64,000 nucleotides of DNA from Candidatus Thioglobus autotrophicus (GTDB taxonomy: Bacteria > Pseudomonadota > Gammaproteobacteria > PS1 > Pseudothioglobaceae). This document shows positions 55,197 to 63,450 of this stretch, piece after piece (position 1 is the stretch's first letter; every line of letters begins with the position of its first letter). The position numbers and the translations under genes are program-made. The notes beneath the pieces were generated by a model. It worked only from the letters and a program-made list of their open reading frames with translations. It searched no databases and was not told the DNA's origin. The stretch spans positions 1-64,000 of the forward strand of contig JAKUUR010000005.1 of assembly GCA_022448455.1 (NCBI GenBank), written 5' to 3'.

Positions 55197-56177
55197 AGGC
55201 CCGAAAGATGATTCAAAAAAGTTCAGCCAATTATTTCCCATCACTGCAGCCACTTCATCATCAGAAAAGCCGACATCTTTTAGACCCAAGGCAATATTTG
55301 AAAAATCGCGGTTATCACGAAACCATAAAGGTTGATCAGGAAAGCCAGCAGAACCAGCAGAACCTTCACCGAAGTCTCGCTCGTTTGTCCAGGTACCATT
55401 TCTCATCCACTCAACAACGCTGTCAGGCTGATTTTGACACAAATCAGTTCCGATTCCGATGTTTTGAACTCCCATGATCTCAGCAGTATCCGCAATCATT
55501 GCAGAAAAACTTTCGAGTGTACAGTTTGTGCCGTCCTTGAGATGGTGCGGGTATACCGAAAATCCCAACATACTTCCGCTTTCACCCAATGCCTTGAGGA
55601 CTTCATTAGACTTATTTCTAAGTGCTGGATGCCAGAAGGTTGGGTTGGCATGTGTAATGACAATCGGACGCTCTGATATTTCAATAGCCTCCAGTGTTGA
55701 ACGTTCAGCAGAATGACTCATATCGACAACCAGACCGACCCGATTCATCTCTTTAATCACCTGCTTACCCATTCTTGTGATTCCAGAATCGTTCTCTTCA
55801 TAACAACCTGTAGCCAACAAGCTCTGGTTGTTATAGGTCAGCTGCATAAACCTTACACCTAGCTGATGACATATCTCTACCAGACCAATATTGTCCTCAA
55901 TCGGTGAACAGTTTTGAAAACCAAAAAATATTGCAGTACGGCCCTCTTTCTGAGCCTTGCGAACGTCGTCAGCTGTTCGACCATGAAAAATCATATCCGA
56001 ATAACTTTCAAATCGACGATTCCAGTCAATTACATTCTGCACCATTTCTTGAAAATCTTCGTGATAACAAATAGTGACGTGAATTGCACTCAAGCCACCC
56101 TCGTTGATTTGCTTAAAAACTTCTTCACTCCAGTTGTTGTATTGCAGAGCGTCAATAAACAGAGATGGATGTGCCAT
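55185..56177 (-). CDS. Membrane dipeptidase (peptidase M19) family protein, atypical metal site
   Basis: The 330-residue protein has the M19 TIM-barrel layout: FFGFQNCSPIEDN near the bridging glutamate, VVDMSHSAERST and VITHANPTFW supplying histidines, and GIGTDLCQ. The N-terminal HxD zinc motif of classical renal dipeptidases is replaced by FIDALQYNNW. It may hold one metal or act on a different amide. The ATG overlaps the upstream aldehyde dehydrogenase stop (TAATG), so the genes are coupled. Confidence 0.82.
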   Translation of the reverse strand: MAHPSLFIDALQYNNWSEEVFKQINEGGLSAIHVTICYHEDFQEMVQNVIDWNRRFESYSDMIFHGRTADDVRKAQKEGRTAIFFGFQNCSPIEDNIGLVEICHQLGVRFMQLTYNNQSLLATGCYEENDSGITRMGKQVIKEMNRVGLVVDMSHSAERSTLEAIEISERPIVITHANPTFWHPALRNKSNEVLKALGESGSMLGFSVYPHHLKDGTNCTLESFSAMIADTAEIMGVQNIGIGTDLCQNQPDSVVEWMRNGTWTNERDFGEGSAGSAGFPDQPLWFRDNRDFSNIALGLKDVGFSDDEVAAVMGNNWLNFFESSFGPIIN

Positions 56178-57625
56178 TATGGATTACCTGCGGAAATATA
56201 AGATGTTTTGACTTGAGTATAAAGCTCTTTTGCATACTGGCCTTGCTCTCTGGGACCAAAACTGGAATTTTTTCTGCCTCCAAATGGAACATGGTAGTCA
56301 GTACCGGCTGTAGGAAGATTAACCATCACACAACCACTCTCTGCATTCCTACGGAAGTGGCTTGCAATTGACAATGACTGGGTGATGATGCCTGAAACTA
56401 GGCCAAAGTCGGTATCATTGGCTACTGCAAGCGCTTCATCATAATTCTTGACTTTAATAACACAGGCCATCGGCGCGAATAACTCTTCACGATTAACTCT
56501 CATTGAGTTGTCGCCTCCTATCAGTAAAGCTGGTTGCATATAAAAACCAGGGGTCTTTAATTCAAGCTGCTCTCCACCGCAAGCAACTTCACAGCCTTCC
56601 TGTCTAGCTAAATCCATATATTTAAGGTTTGAAGCTAATTGCTCCTCGCTTGATGCAGGACCAATTTGAGTACCCTCCTCAAGTGCATGACCCACTTTAA
56701 GTGCAGAAGTTGATTTTTGCATACGATCGACAAACTCGTCATGGATTGACTCATGAACAACTAATCGAGAAGAGGCTGTGCACTTTTGACCAGTACTCCC
56801 AAACGCCCCACCTGTTGCTGCTGCAACAGCAACTTCAATATCAGCATCGTCCATTATCACCAAAGGATTCTTTGAACCTAATTCTAGTTGGAACTTGGTT
56901 AAATTTTTCGCTGCAGCGCTTGCAATCTGAAGACCAACATCATAAGAACCTGTAAAACTGATGGCATGAACCATAGGACTTTCTACTAGTGCTTGACCAA
57001 TAGAAGAACCAGAGCCCATAACTAGGTTAAATAAACCTTTTGGAATATCCTGTTTTGAGATAATCTCAGTTAATGCAACCGCACTAGCTGGAGTCAGGTT
57101 GGCAGGCTTCCAAATAACGGCATTACCAAATGCAAGTGCTGGGGCAATCTTCCAACTCGCGGTCGCTGTAGGAAAATTCCAAGGAGAAATAATTGCAACC
57201 GTACCCATAGGTTCACGACGAACGTCAACCTCTATGCCCGGCCTAACTGAGTCTGCCGTGTCACCACTTTGACGAAGAACCTCAGCAGCGTAATAAGTAA
57301 AAAATTGACCGGCCCTATAAACTTCTCCTTTACCTTCAGCTAAAGGCTTTCCTTCTTCACGAGACAACAACTCACCTAACTCTGCACTACGGGCCATCAT
57401 CTCTTCACCGATCTTCATTAGCACAGCTTGTCTCTGCTCTAAGCCTGTAGCTGACCATTGCTTTTGAGCAATCTGAGCGGAGTTTAGTGCGTCTTCAAGT
57501 TGCGACTTACTTGCTTGTGCATACTCACCAATAACATCATGGGTATCGGAGGGATTAATGTTTGATATGGAACCAGAACCTGCAATCCAGTCACCAGCAA
57601 TAAAATTATTTGATAAATTTGACAT
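56177..57625 (-). CDS. NAD(P)-dependent aldehyde dehydrogenase (alpha-ketoglutarate semialdehyde dehydrogenase-like)
   Basis: From the ATG at 57625 the protein has 482 residues with catalytic C282 in STGQKCTASSR and E249 in FQLELGSKNP, and the cofactor motif FTGSYDVG. The GAFGSTGQKCTASSR context resembles alpha-ketoglutarate semialdehyde dehydrogenases of sugar-acid and hydroxyproline catabolism, but this is a family-level guess. The open frame extends to a GTG at 57715 with an unconserved extension. It is first of ALDH-M19-568aa-DUF3726. Confidence 0.87.
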   Translation of the reverse strand: MSNLSNNFIAGDWIAGSGSISNINPSDTHDVIGEYAQASKSQLEDALNSAQIAQKQWSATGLEQRQAVLMKIGEEMMARSAELGELLSREEGKPLAEGKGEVYRAGQFFTYYAAEVLRQSGDTADSVRPGIEVDVRREPMGTVAIISPWNFPTATASWKIAPALAFGNAVIWKPANLTPASAVALTEIISKQDIPKGLFNLVMGSGSSIGQALVESPMVHAISFTGSYDVGLQIASAAAKNLTKFQLELGSKNPLVIMDDADIEVAVAAATGGAFGSTGQKCTASSRLVVHESIHDEFVDRMQKSTSALKVGHALEEGTQIGPASSEEQLASNLKYMDLARQEGCEVACGGEQLELKTPGFYMQPALLIGGDNSMRVNREELFAPMACVIKVKNYDEALAVANDTDFGLVSGIITQSLSIASHFRRNAESGCVMVNLPTAGTDYHVPFGGRKNSSFGPREQGQYAKELYTQVKTSYISAGNP

Positions 57626-57760
57626 GTAATGTTTTGAAGATTTGATAGGACTGAATTTTACTCTGTGTTTTTGATTTTTCAATGGGTTAAGGCGCTTACG
57701 AGCCAAATAATACACTTTTTCACTAAATGAAGGCTATTATTGTGGTGACTTCAAATATTA

Positions 57761-57789
57761 TTGACTTTTAAATAATAATGCATAATAAT
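57761..57789 (+). promoter_or_regulatory. Candidate promoter of the mttB-like gene
   Basis: TTGACT (57761-57766) and AATAAT (57784-57789) are spaced by 17 bases, about 30 bases before the ATG at 57819, in the 193-base divergent gap. No Shine-Dalgarno sequence precedes the start. Confidence 0.45.
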
Positions 57790-57818
57790 TCTTTTGTATT
57801 CATTTATCCTAATTTATC

Positions 57819-59360
57819 ATGAGTAGTGCTGTAGAGCGTCTTGGTCGGAACGTAAGAAGAGCTGAACGATTAAAAACTAAAATCGAAATGCTTCCGACTT
57901 TAAAGCGCAACATTCCCTTAACGGAGCCGATGAGCGAAGAGCAGATTCTGCAAATGGACAATGCCTCTTTATCAATCCTTGAGGAGGTAGGTGTTGAGTT
58001 TCATGACCCCATTGCCCTTCAACATTGGACTGATGCAGGCGCTGATGTTCAGGGAGAGCGCGTTCACTTTGATAGAGGCCTTATTCGTGAATTAATTTCA
58101 ACGATTCCTGAAAATCTCACTATGGAGGCACGTGACCCTGAAAAGTCACTTGAAATTGGAGGCAATAACTCAATCTTTGTGCCCATGACTGGCGCCCCAT
58201 TTATCTCTGACCTTGAAAACAAAAGACGCCTTCCAACTCTGGAAGACTTGGCCAATTTCCACAAACTTTCACATATGCTACCTGCTCTCCATTCGAGTGC
58301 TCACCACATTGTTGAGCCAATGGACCATCCGATTTCTCATCGTCACCTAAGAATCACCTATTCATCAATGAAACACTCAGATAAAACCTTTATGGGTATG
58401 ACAACTAGTGGTAAAAATGCTGAAGATGTGATGGAAATGTGCAAGATACTCTTTGGTGCAGAATATATTGATAGTCATCCGGTAGTCACCGGTAATGTAA
58501 ACGGAAATTCTCCACTGGTATGGGACCAAACCATGCTCTCAGCGCTACGCGTTTTTTCTGCTCACAACCAGCCTGTACTTTGTTCACCATTCGTTTTAGG
58601 TGGTGCCAATACGCCAGCAAGTGTCGCCCCGACTGTTGCTCAACTAAATGCAGAAGCCCTATCGGCACTTGCTTATACGCAAGTTATCCGCAAAGGAGCG
58701 CCGGCAATCTATGGCCACTATCTTGCTACAGTATCAATGCAATCAGGAGCACCAATGGCGGGTACACCTGAAATCTCTTTAATGAACTTTATGATTGGAC
58801 AAATGGCGCGTTATTACCAAGTTCCCTGGCGCAGCTCAAGCACACTAGGCGGTTCAAAACTATTTGATGCACAATCAGGCTATGAAAGCGCCTCGACTAT
58901 GATGGCTGTTCTTCTGTCTGGTGCTAACTATATTTGGCACTCTGCCGGTTGGAATGAAGCTGGAATGCACTGCTCAATGTCAAAGTTTGTAGTGGATGCT
59001 GAGCAATGTGAAATGGGTTATAGAATGGCAGAAGGTATTCGCTGGGATGATTTTGATGAGGGTTTAGCTGCTATTAGAGATGTCGGTCCTGGTGGCCACT
59101 ATCTCGGACATCAACATACAATGGACAATTTCCAAAGGGCATTTTTTATGCCCAAGTTATTTGACAATAATTCTATCGAACAATGGGAAGCTGATGGCAG
59201 TAAGGACACAATACAGAGAGGGATTGAGGGTGCCAAGAAATTACTAGCTGATTACCAAGAACCTAAATTGGATGAAGATAAGGATGAAGAACTTCTTGAT
59301 TTTATTGCTAGAAGAGAAACAACAATTCCTGCAATGGAAGCGCTTAATCAGGAATATTAA
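57819..59360 (+). CDS. Trimethylamine methyltransferase (MttB) superfamily protein, non-pyrrolysine
   Basis: The 513-residue protein belongs to the MttB family, whose members demethylate quaternary amines, passing the methyl group to a corrinoid protein. The N-terminal LSILEEVGVEF, GGNNSIFVPMTGAPF, HHIVEPMD and PVVTGNVNGNSPLVWD segments and the long GAPMAGTPEISL-to-ESASTMM barrel strands match. The frame is open without an in-frame UAG, so it is the pyrrolysine-free type (glycine-betaine, proline-betaine or carnitine methyltransferase-like). No corrinoid protein gene is nearby, so the acceptor is unclear. The SDR remnant and a DapA/ALDH/oxidase run follow. Confidence 0.88.
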   Translation: MSSAVERLGRNVRRAERLKTKIEMLPTLKRNIPLTEPMSEEQILQMDNASLSILEEVGVEFHDPIALQHWTDAGADVQGERVHFDRGLIRELISTIPENLTMEARDPEKSLEIGGNNSIFVPMTGAPFISDLENKRRLPTLEDLANFHKLSHMLPALHSSAHHIVEPMDHPISHRHLRITYSSMKHSDKTFMGMTTSGKNAEDVMEMCKILFGAEYIDSHPVVTGNVNGNSPLVWDQTMLSALRVFSAHNQPVLCSPFVLGGANTPASVAPTVAQLNAEALSALAYTQVIRKGAPAIYGHYLATVSMQSGAPMAGTPEISLMNFMIGQMARYYQVPWRSSSTLGGSKLFDAQSGYESASTMMAVLLSGANYIWHSAGWNEAGMHCSMSKFVVDAEQCEMGYRMAEGIRWDDFDEGLAAIRDVGPGGHYLGHQHTMDNFQRAFFMPKLFDNNSIEQWEADGSKDTIQRGIEGAKKLLADYQEPKLDEDKDEELLDFIARRETTIPAMEALNQEY

Positions 59361-59363
59361 CTT

Positions 59364-59508
59364 ATGAGTGATGAAATGAAAAAAGTGGCATTAATCACAG
59401 GATCCTTTGGTGGCATGGCTTGCCTCACCTGAGTCAAGCTTTGTTACCGGTCAGGTTTATACTATTGATGGTGGACGTATGGCAAAACTTAGCCTACCAA
59501 ACATTTAG
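59364..59508 (+). pseudogene. Short-chain dehydrogenase (SDR) remnant with internal deletion
   Basis: Only the two ends of an SDR gene survive. The ATG at 59364 encodes [13 protein letters not shown], the start of the Rossmann strand, then runs into TGA at 59430. In another frame the sequence encodes [20 protein letters not shown], the classic SDR C-terminus, plus a short tail to TAG at 59506-59508. About 600 bases of a ~750-base gene are missing. The downstream GGGG ribosome-binding site of the DapA-like gene is preserved. Confidence 0.88.
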
Positions 59509-59516
59509 GGGAAAAA

Positions 59517-60425
59517 ATGAAATTTGAAGGAATATATACACCAATTGTCACTCCCTATGATGACAATCATGGCATCAATTACGACGTAATTGAGGCTATT
59601 GTTGATGATCTGATTAGTAGTGGTGTTCATGGCTTACTTGTAGCCGGCACTACCGGTGAATACTACTCCCAAGAGAAAGATGAGCGCGTGCAGTTAATGA
59701 AAACTTGTAAGGAGATTATTGGCAATCGACTGCCCTTCGTTGTCGGGACAGGTGCTATTCGAACTGAAGATTCCGTTTTTTTCGCTGAAGAGGCAGCTAA
59801 GGTGGGCGCTGATGCAATTTTAGTTTCAACTTCACCTTATGCACTACCTACAGAGAGGGAAAATGCACTCCACGCCCTGGCTATTGATCGAGCCGCAAAT
59901 TTACCTATCATACTATACAATTATCCTGGACGTACTGGTGCTATGATGGGTGCAGAATATCTGGATCGAGTTGGAAGGTCTTCTAATTTTTGTGCCATTA
60001 AAGAAAGTAGCGGTGATATTGACCGACTCCACTTATTGGCAAGAGATTACTCGCACATTCAACTATGTTGTGGCATGGATGACCAGGCATTAGAATTCTT
60101 TGCTTGGGGCGCAAGCTGCTGGGTCTGCGCTGGCTCAAACTTTGCCCCAGAAGCGCACATTGCTCTCTATCAAGCTTGCCGAGTTGAGGGTAACTTTGAT
60201 AAAGGTAGGCGCATAATGTCTGCAATGATGCCATTGATGAGAGTACTCGAACAAGGTGGCAAATTTATTCAATGTGTAAAACACGGATCAACAATGAGAG
60301 GTCTACCGGTAGGTCCGCCAAGAAAGCCATTACAACCACTCAACAAAGATGATAAGCGCCAACTCGAGCAGGTCATCGGTGTGATGAACCATACGATTAA
60401 TCTAATTACAAAGGAGGGTAGCTAA
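59517..60425 (+). CDS. Dihydrodipicolinate synthase/N-acetylneuraminate lyase family protein
   Basis: The 302-residue class I aldolase has GTTGE (44-48 region), the general acid/base tyrosine in LYNYPGRTG (Y134, R139) and the Schiff-base lysine in CAIKESSGD (K162). It is unlikely to be the biosynthetic DapA because it sits in a catabolic run. Candidates include 2-keto-3-deoxy acid aldolase/dehydratase or a pyrroline-hydroxy-carboxylate deaminase-like function. It is followed without a gap by an aldehyde dehydrogenase. Confidence 0.87.
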   Translation: MKFEGIYTPIVTPYDDNHGINYDVIEAIVDDLISSGVHGLLVAGTTGEYYSQEKDERVQLMKTCKEIIGNRLPFVVGTGAIRTEDSVFFAEEAAKVGADAILVSTSPYALPTERENALHALAIDRAANLPIILYNYPGRTGAMMGAEYLDRVGRSSNFCAIKESSGDIDRLHLLARDYSHIQLCCGMDDQALEFFAWGASCWVCAGSNFAPEAHIALYQACRVEGNFDKGRRIMSAMMPLMRVLEQGGKFIQCVKHGSTMRGLPVGPPRKPLQPLNKDDKRQLEQVIGVMNHTINLITKEGS

Positions 60426-61928
60426 ATGCCAGATTTACTAACTCACGAGGAATACCAAGCGATTGGAAAATCACTAGATTTTCCAACTAACGCTTTTATC
60501 AATGGACAATTTCAGGCCTCTAAATCAGGTAACACTTTCGAAACAATTAACCCAGCAACGGGTCAAGTGATTGCCAAGATAGCGGCCTGCAACGCTGATG
60601 ATGTTGACCATGCCGTCATGAAGGCGCGAGAATCGTTCGACCAAGGACACTGGTCTAAGCTTCACCCAAGTGAGAGAAAAGAGGCACTCATTAAACTTTC
60701 AAAACTCATTAAGCGAAACATTCAAGAGCTCGCTGTGATGGAAAGCATTGATTCGGGTAAACCGATTCGTGACTGTGCAACAATTGACCTTCCAGAGACG
60801 ATTGATTGTCTTCTTTGGCATGCCGAGGCAGTTGATAAGATTTATGATCAAACCGCCCCTGCAGGTGAAGACGCTCTGGCAGTTATAGTTCGTGAACCAA
60901 TAGGTGTTGTTGGCTGTGTTTTGCCATGGAACTTCCCGTTATTGATGCTGGCTTGGAAAATAGCGCCTGCACTCGCTGCTGGTAACTCGGTTATTGTTAA
61001 ACCAGCTGAACAAACCAGCCTAACTGCTCTTAGAATAGCCGAACTATCAATAGAGGCAGGCATTCCAAGAGGTGTTTTTAATGTACTGACAGGAATGGGG
61101 CCAGATGTAGGGCAGCCCTTAGGTTTGCATCCAGATGTTGATATGGTTTCATTTACAGGTTCAACGGAAACTGGTCGTCGATTTCTGCGTTATTCGGCTG
61201 ACTCTAATCTCAAGAAAATCGTCCTTGAGTGTGGTGGAAAGAACCCGGCAATTGTTTTAGATGATGCCGAAGAATTGGATTTAGTTGCTGAACACTTGAT
61301 CAACGCCTCTTTTTGGAATATGGGCCAGAATTGCTCAGCTAGCTCTAGGTTAATCGTTCAAGAAAACATCAAAGAAGCCTTGTTAGACAAAATGCTTGCC
61401 CATCTTCGTGATTGGAAAACAGGAGATCCACTAGACCCTTCCAACTACCTTGGTTCTTTAGTTGATGTGGAACACTTCAAAAAAGTTTGCAGTTATTTGG
61501 ATAACGACAATATCATTACTGGCGGTGTCACCGAGAGTCCTTGTTACGTACTTCCAACTATAGTTGATAAGGTTGATCCTAACTCTAAATTAGCCCAAGA
61601 AGAAGTTTTTGGTCCGATACTCTCGGTAATAACTGTGAAATCATTCGATGAGGCCATCGCTGTTGCAAACAATACCGATTATGGTCTTGCCGCAAGTGTG
61701 TTTACAGCCAATGGCAAAAAAGCAATCAGGGCTGCAAGGTCAATTAAAGCTGGTACAGTAACAGTGAACTGCTATGGTGAAGGTGACATGAGCACACCAT
61801 TCGGCGGCTATAAGCAGTCAGGCTTTGGTGGAAGAGACAACTCTATTCATGCACATGATCAATACACAGAATTAAAAACGATCTGGATAGATCTTTCCGA
61901 CCGCGCTCCTGAAGAGTCTATCGACTAG
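60426..61928 (+). CDS. Aldehyde dehydrogenase (PuuC-like)
   Basis: The 500-residue NAD-dependent enzyme has E268 in VLECGGKNP and catalytic C303 in NMGQNCSASSR, with VSFTGSTETG cofactor contacts. The region WHAEAVDKIY...REPIGVVGCVLPWNFPL resembles PuuC/gamma-aminobutyraldehyde-type enzymes. AGGAGG is located just before the ATG, which begins immediately after the DapA-like stop. It probably oxidises an aldehyde formed in this pathway. Confidence 0.9.
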   Translation: MPDLLTHEEYQAIGKSLDFPTNAFINGQFQASKSGNTFETINPATGQVIAKIAACNADDVDHAVMKARESFDQGHWSKLHPSERKEALIKLSKLIKRNIQELAVMESIDSGKPIRDCATIDLPETIDCLLWHAEAVDKIYDQTAPAGEDALAVIVREPIGVVGCVLPWNFPLLMLAWKIAPALAAGNSVIVKPAEQTSLTALRIAELSIEAGIPRGVFNVLTGMGPDVGQPLGLHPDVDMVSFTGSTETGRRFLRYSADSNLKKIVLECGGKNPAIVLDDAEELDLVAEHLINASFWNMGQNCSASSRLIVQENIKEALLDKMLAHLRDWKTGDPLDPSNYLGSLVDVEHFKKVCSYLDNDNIITGGVTESPCYVLPTIVDKVDPNSKLAQEEVFGPILSVITVKSFDEAIAVANNTDYGLAASVFTANGKKAIRAARSIKAGTVTVNCYGEGDMSTPFGGYKQSGFGGRDNSIHAHDQYTELKTIWIDLSDRAPEESID

Positions 61929-61945
61929 CTTTTACCTGATAGTAA

Positions 61946-63301
61946 GTGGCTAGTATGATTCATCTCCCTGCCAACCCTGGCATCTCAGGCTGGAGAGGGA
62001 TTCTATCTGCTAGGCAGACCCATAAACAATTGGATGAAAATCTGAATGCTGACTATCTTGTAATTGGCGCAGGTTTTGCAGGACTCTCTGCGGCACGTCG
62101 CCTCAATCAATTACAGCCCGATGCCAAGATTGCAGTATTGGAGGCTTGTGAGGTGAGTGAAGGGCCGGCTGGTCGCAATTCAGGTTTTATGATTGACCTA
62201 CCTCATGACTTATCATCTGACGATTATTTAGGTAGCGTTAAAAAAGATATTGAACAAACGCTTATTAATCGATCTGCAATTGAATTTGCAAAAAGTGCTG
62301 CCGAAGAGTATCAAATGCCTTCAGAAGCACTACAACAAGTCGGCAAAACCAATGCAGCTGCAACCCCCAAAGGTATGACTTTCAACGCCGACTACGCAAA
62401 ACATTTAACCAAAACAGGCGAGGATTATCGACTATTAGATGCCACTCAAATGCATGACCTTACTGGCATCAACTACTACCAAGGGGGGTTATGGACACCC
62501 GGAACCGTGCTCTTGCAACCCGCCCTCTATATCCGAGGCTTTGCCGATGGTGTTGCGCAATATGCAAACTTACATCTCTATGAAAACTCTCCGGTCATTG
62601 ATTTGATTTATGAAGGTAAACACGATGGTCAAACAATTTGGAAAGCTAAAACTATGCTAGGTTCAGTCACCAGCCCTAAAGTCATTTTGGCTGTCAACGG
62701 TTTGATTGAAAAATTTGGATATTTTCAAAATAGACTGATGCATATTTTTACATATGCCTCTATGACCAGACAACTTAGCTCCGAGGAAGTTGAGAGTTTA
62801 GGAGGTCAAGCTGAATGGGCATTTACCTCAGCAGACCCAATGGGCTCATCCATTAGGCGCTTATCCGGAATAGGGGGGGATCGGATTATGGTTCGCAATC
62901 GCTTTACCTATGATCCCAGCATGGAAGTCTCACAATCACGAATGGCTGCAGTGTCCAATAGCCATATATCGGCTTTCAATGCTCGATTCCCGATGCTAGA
63001 CAAAGTATCAATGGAGTATTGCTGGGGAGGCCGCTTATGTTTAAGTTTAAACAACGTCTTCGCACAAGGCGAGGTTGCAGAAGGCGTATATTCTGCATGC
63101 TGTCAGAATGGTCTTGGTACAGCCAAAGGTACAGCCATTGGAATTATCTCTGCTGAAAAAGCGAGTGGCACTAAAGAAAGCCTTGTTCCTAATTTTAAAA
63201 CAGAAGAAGCACCAAAAAAACTCCTCCCAAAGCCGTTGATGTGGATTGGCGTCAATAGCTATATTCGCTGGAAAGAGCTAGGCGCAGGCAAAGAAAAATA
63301 A
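61946..63301 (+). CDS. FAD-dependent amine/amino-acid oxidoreductase (DAO family)
   Basis: The 451-residue protein has the ADP-binding ADYLVIGAGFAGLSAARRL and the DAO-family EGPAGRNSGFMIDLPHDL segment, with a C-terminal EYCWGGRLCLSLNN and CQNGLGTAKGTA. It resembles dehydrogenases acting on secondary amines or amino acids (PuuB, hydroxyproline and sarcosine oxidase relatives). The frame starts with GTG at 61946, and the ATG at 61955 (MIHLPANPG) is an equally good start. It is 17 bases downstream of the aldehyde dehydrogenase. Confidence 0.86.
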   Translation: MASMIHLPANPGISGWRGILSARQTHKQLDENLNADYLVIGAGFAGLSAARRLNQLQPDAKIAVLEACEVSEGPAGRNSGFMIDLPHDLSSDDYLGSVKKDIEQTLINRSAIEFAKSAAEEYQMPSEALQQVGKTNAAATPKGMTFNADYAKHLTKTGEDYRLLDATQMHDLTGINYYQGGLWTPGTVLLQPALYIRGFADGVAQYANLHLYENSPVIDLIYEGKHDGQTIWKAKTMLGSVTSPKVILAVNGLIEKFGYFQNRLMHIFTYASMTRQLSSEEVESLGGQAEWAFTSADPMGSSIRRLSGIGGDRIMVRNRFTYDPSMEVSQSRMAAVSNSHISAFNARFPMLDKVSMEYCWGGRLCLSLNNVFAQGEVAEGVYSACCQNGLGTAKGTAIGIISAEKASGTKESLVPNFKTEEAPKKLLPKPLMWIGVNSYIRWKELGAGKEK

Positions 63302-63450
63302 TCGCTAATTAAAACCTATAACTGGATCACCACAATATCTATTCGAAGTCATACCTAAGCCTGATATTTTTGGTGTTAAAATAACCAAATTTCCATTTAT
63401 GAGCGCGATAAATCTAGGCTCAGAACACAAATAAATTAAGGTTAATTTTT

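Noticed and set aside
57819-59360. Pyrrolysine-containing trimethylamine methyltransferase
   Set aside because: The reading frame is complete with no in-frame TAG, so pyrrolysine is not used.
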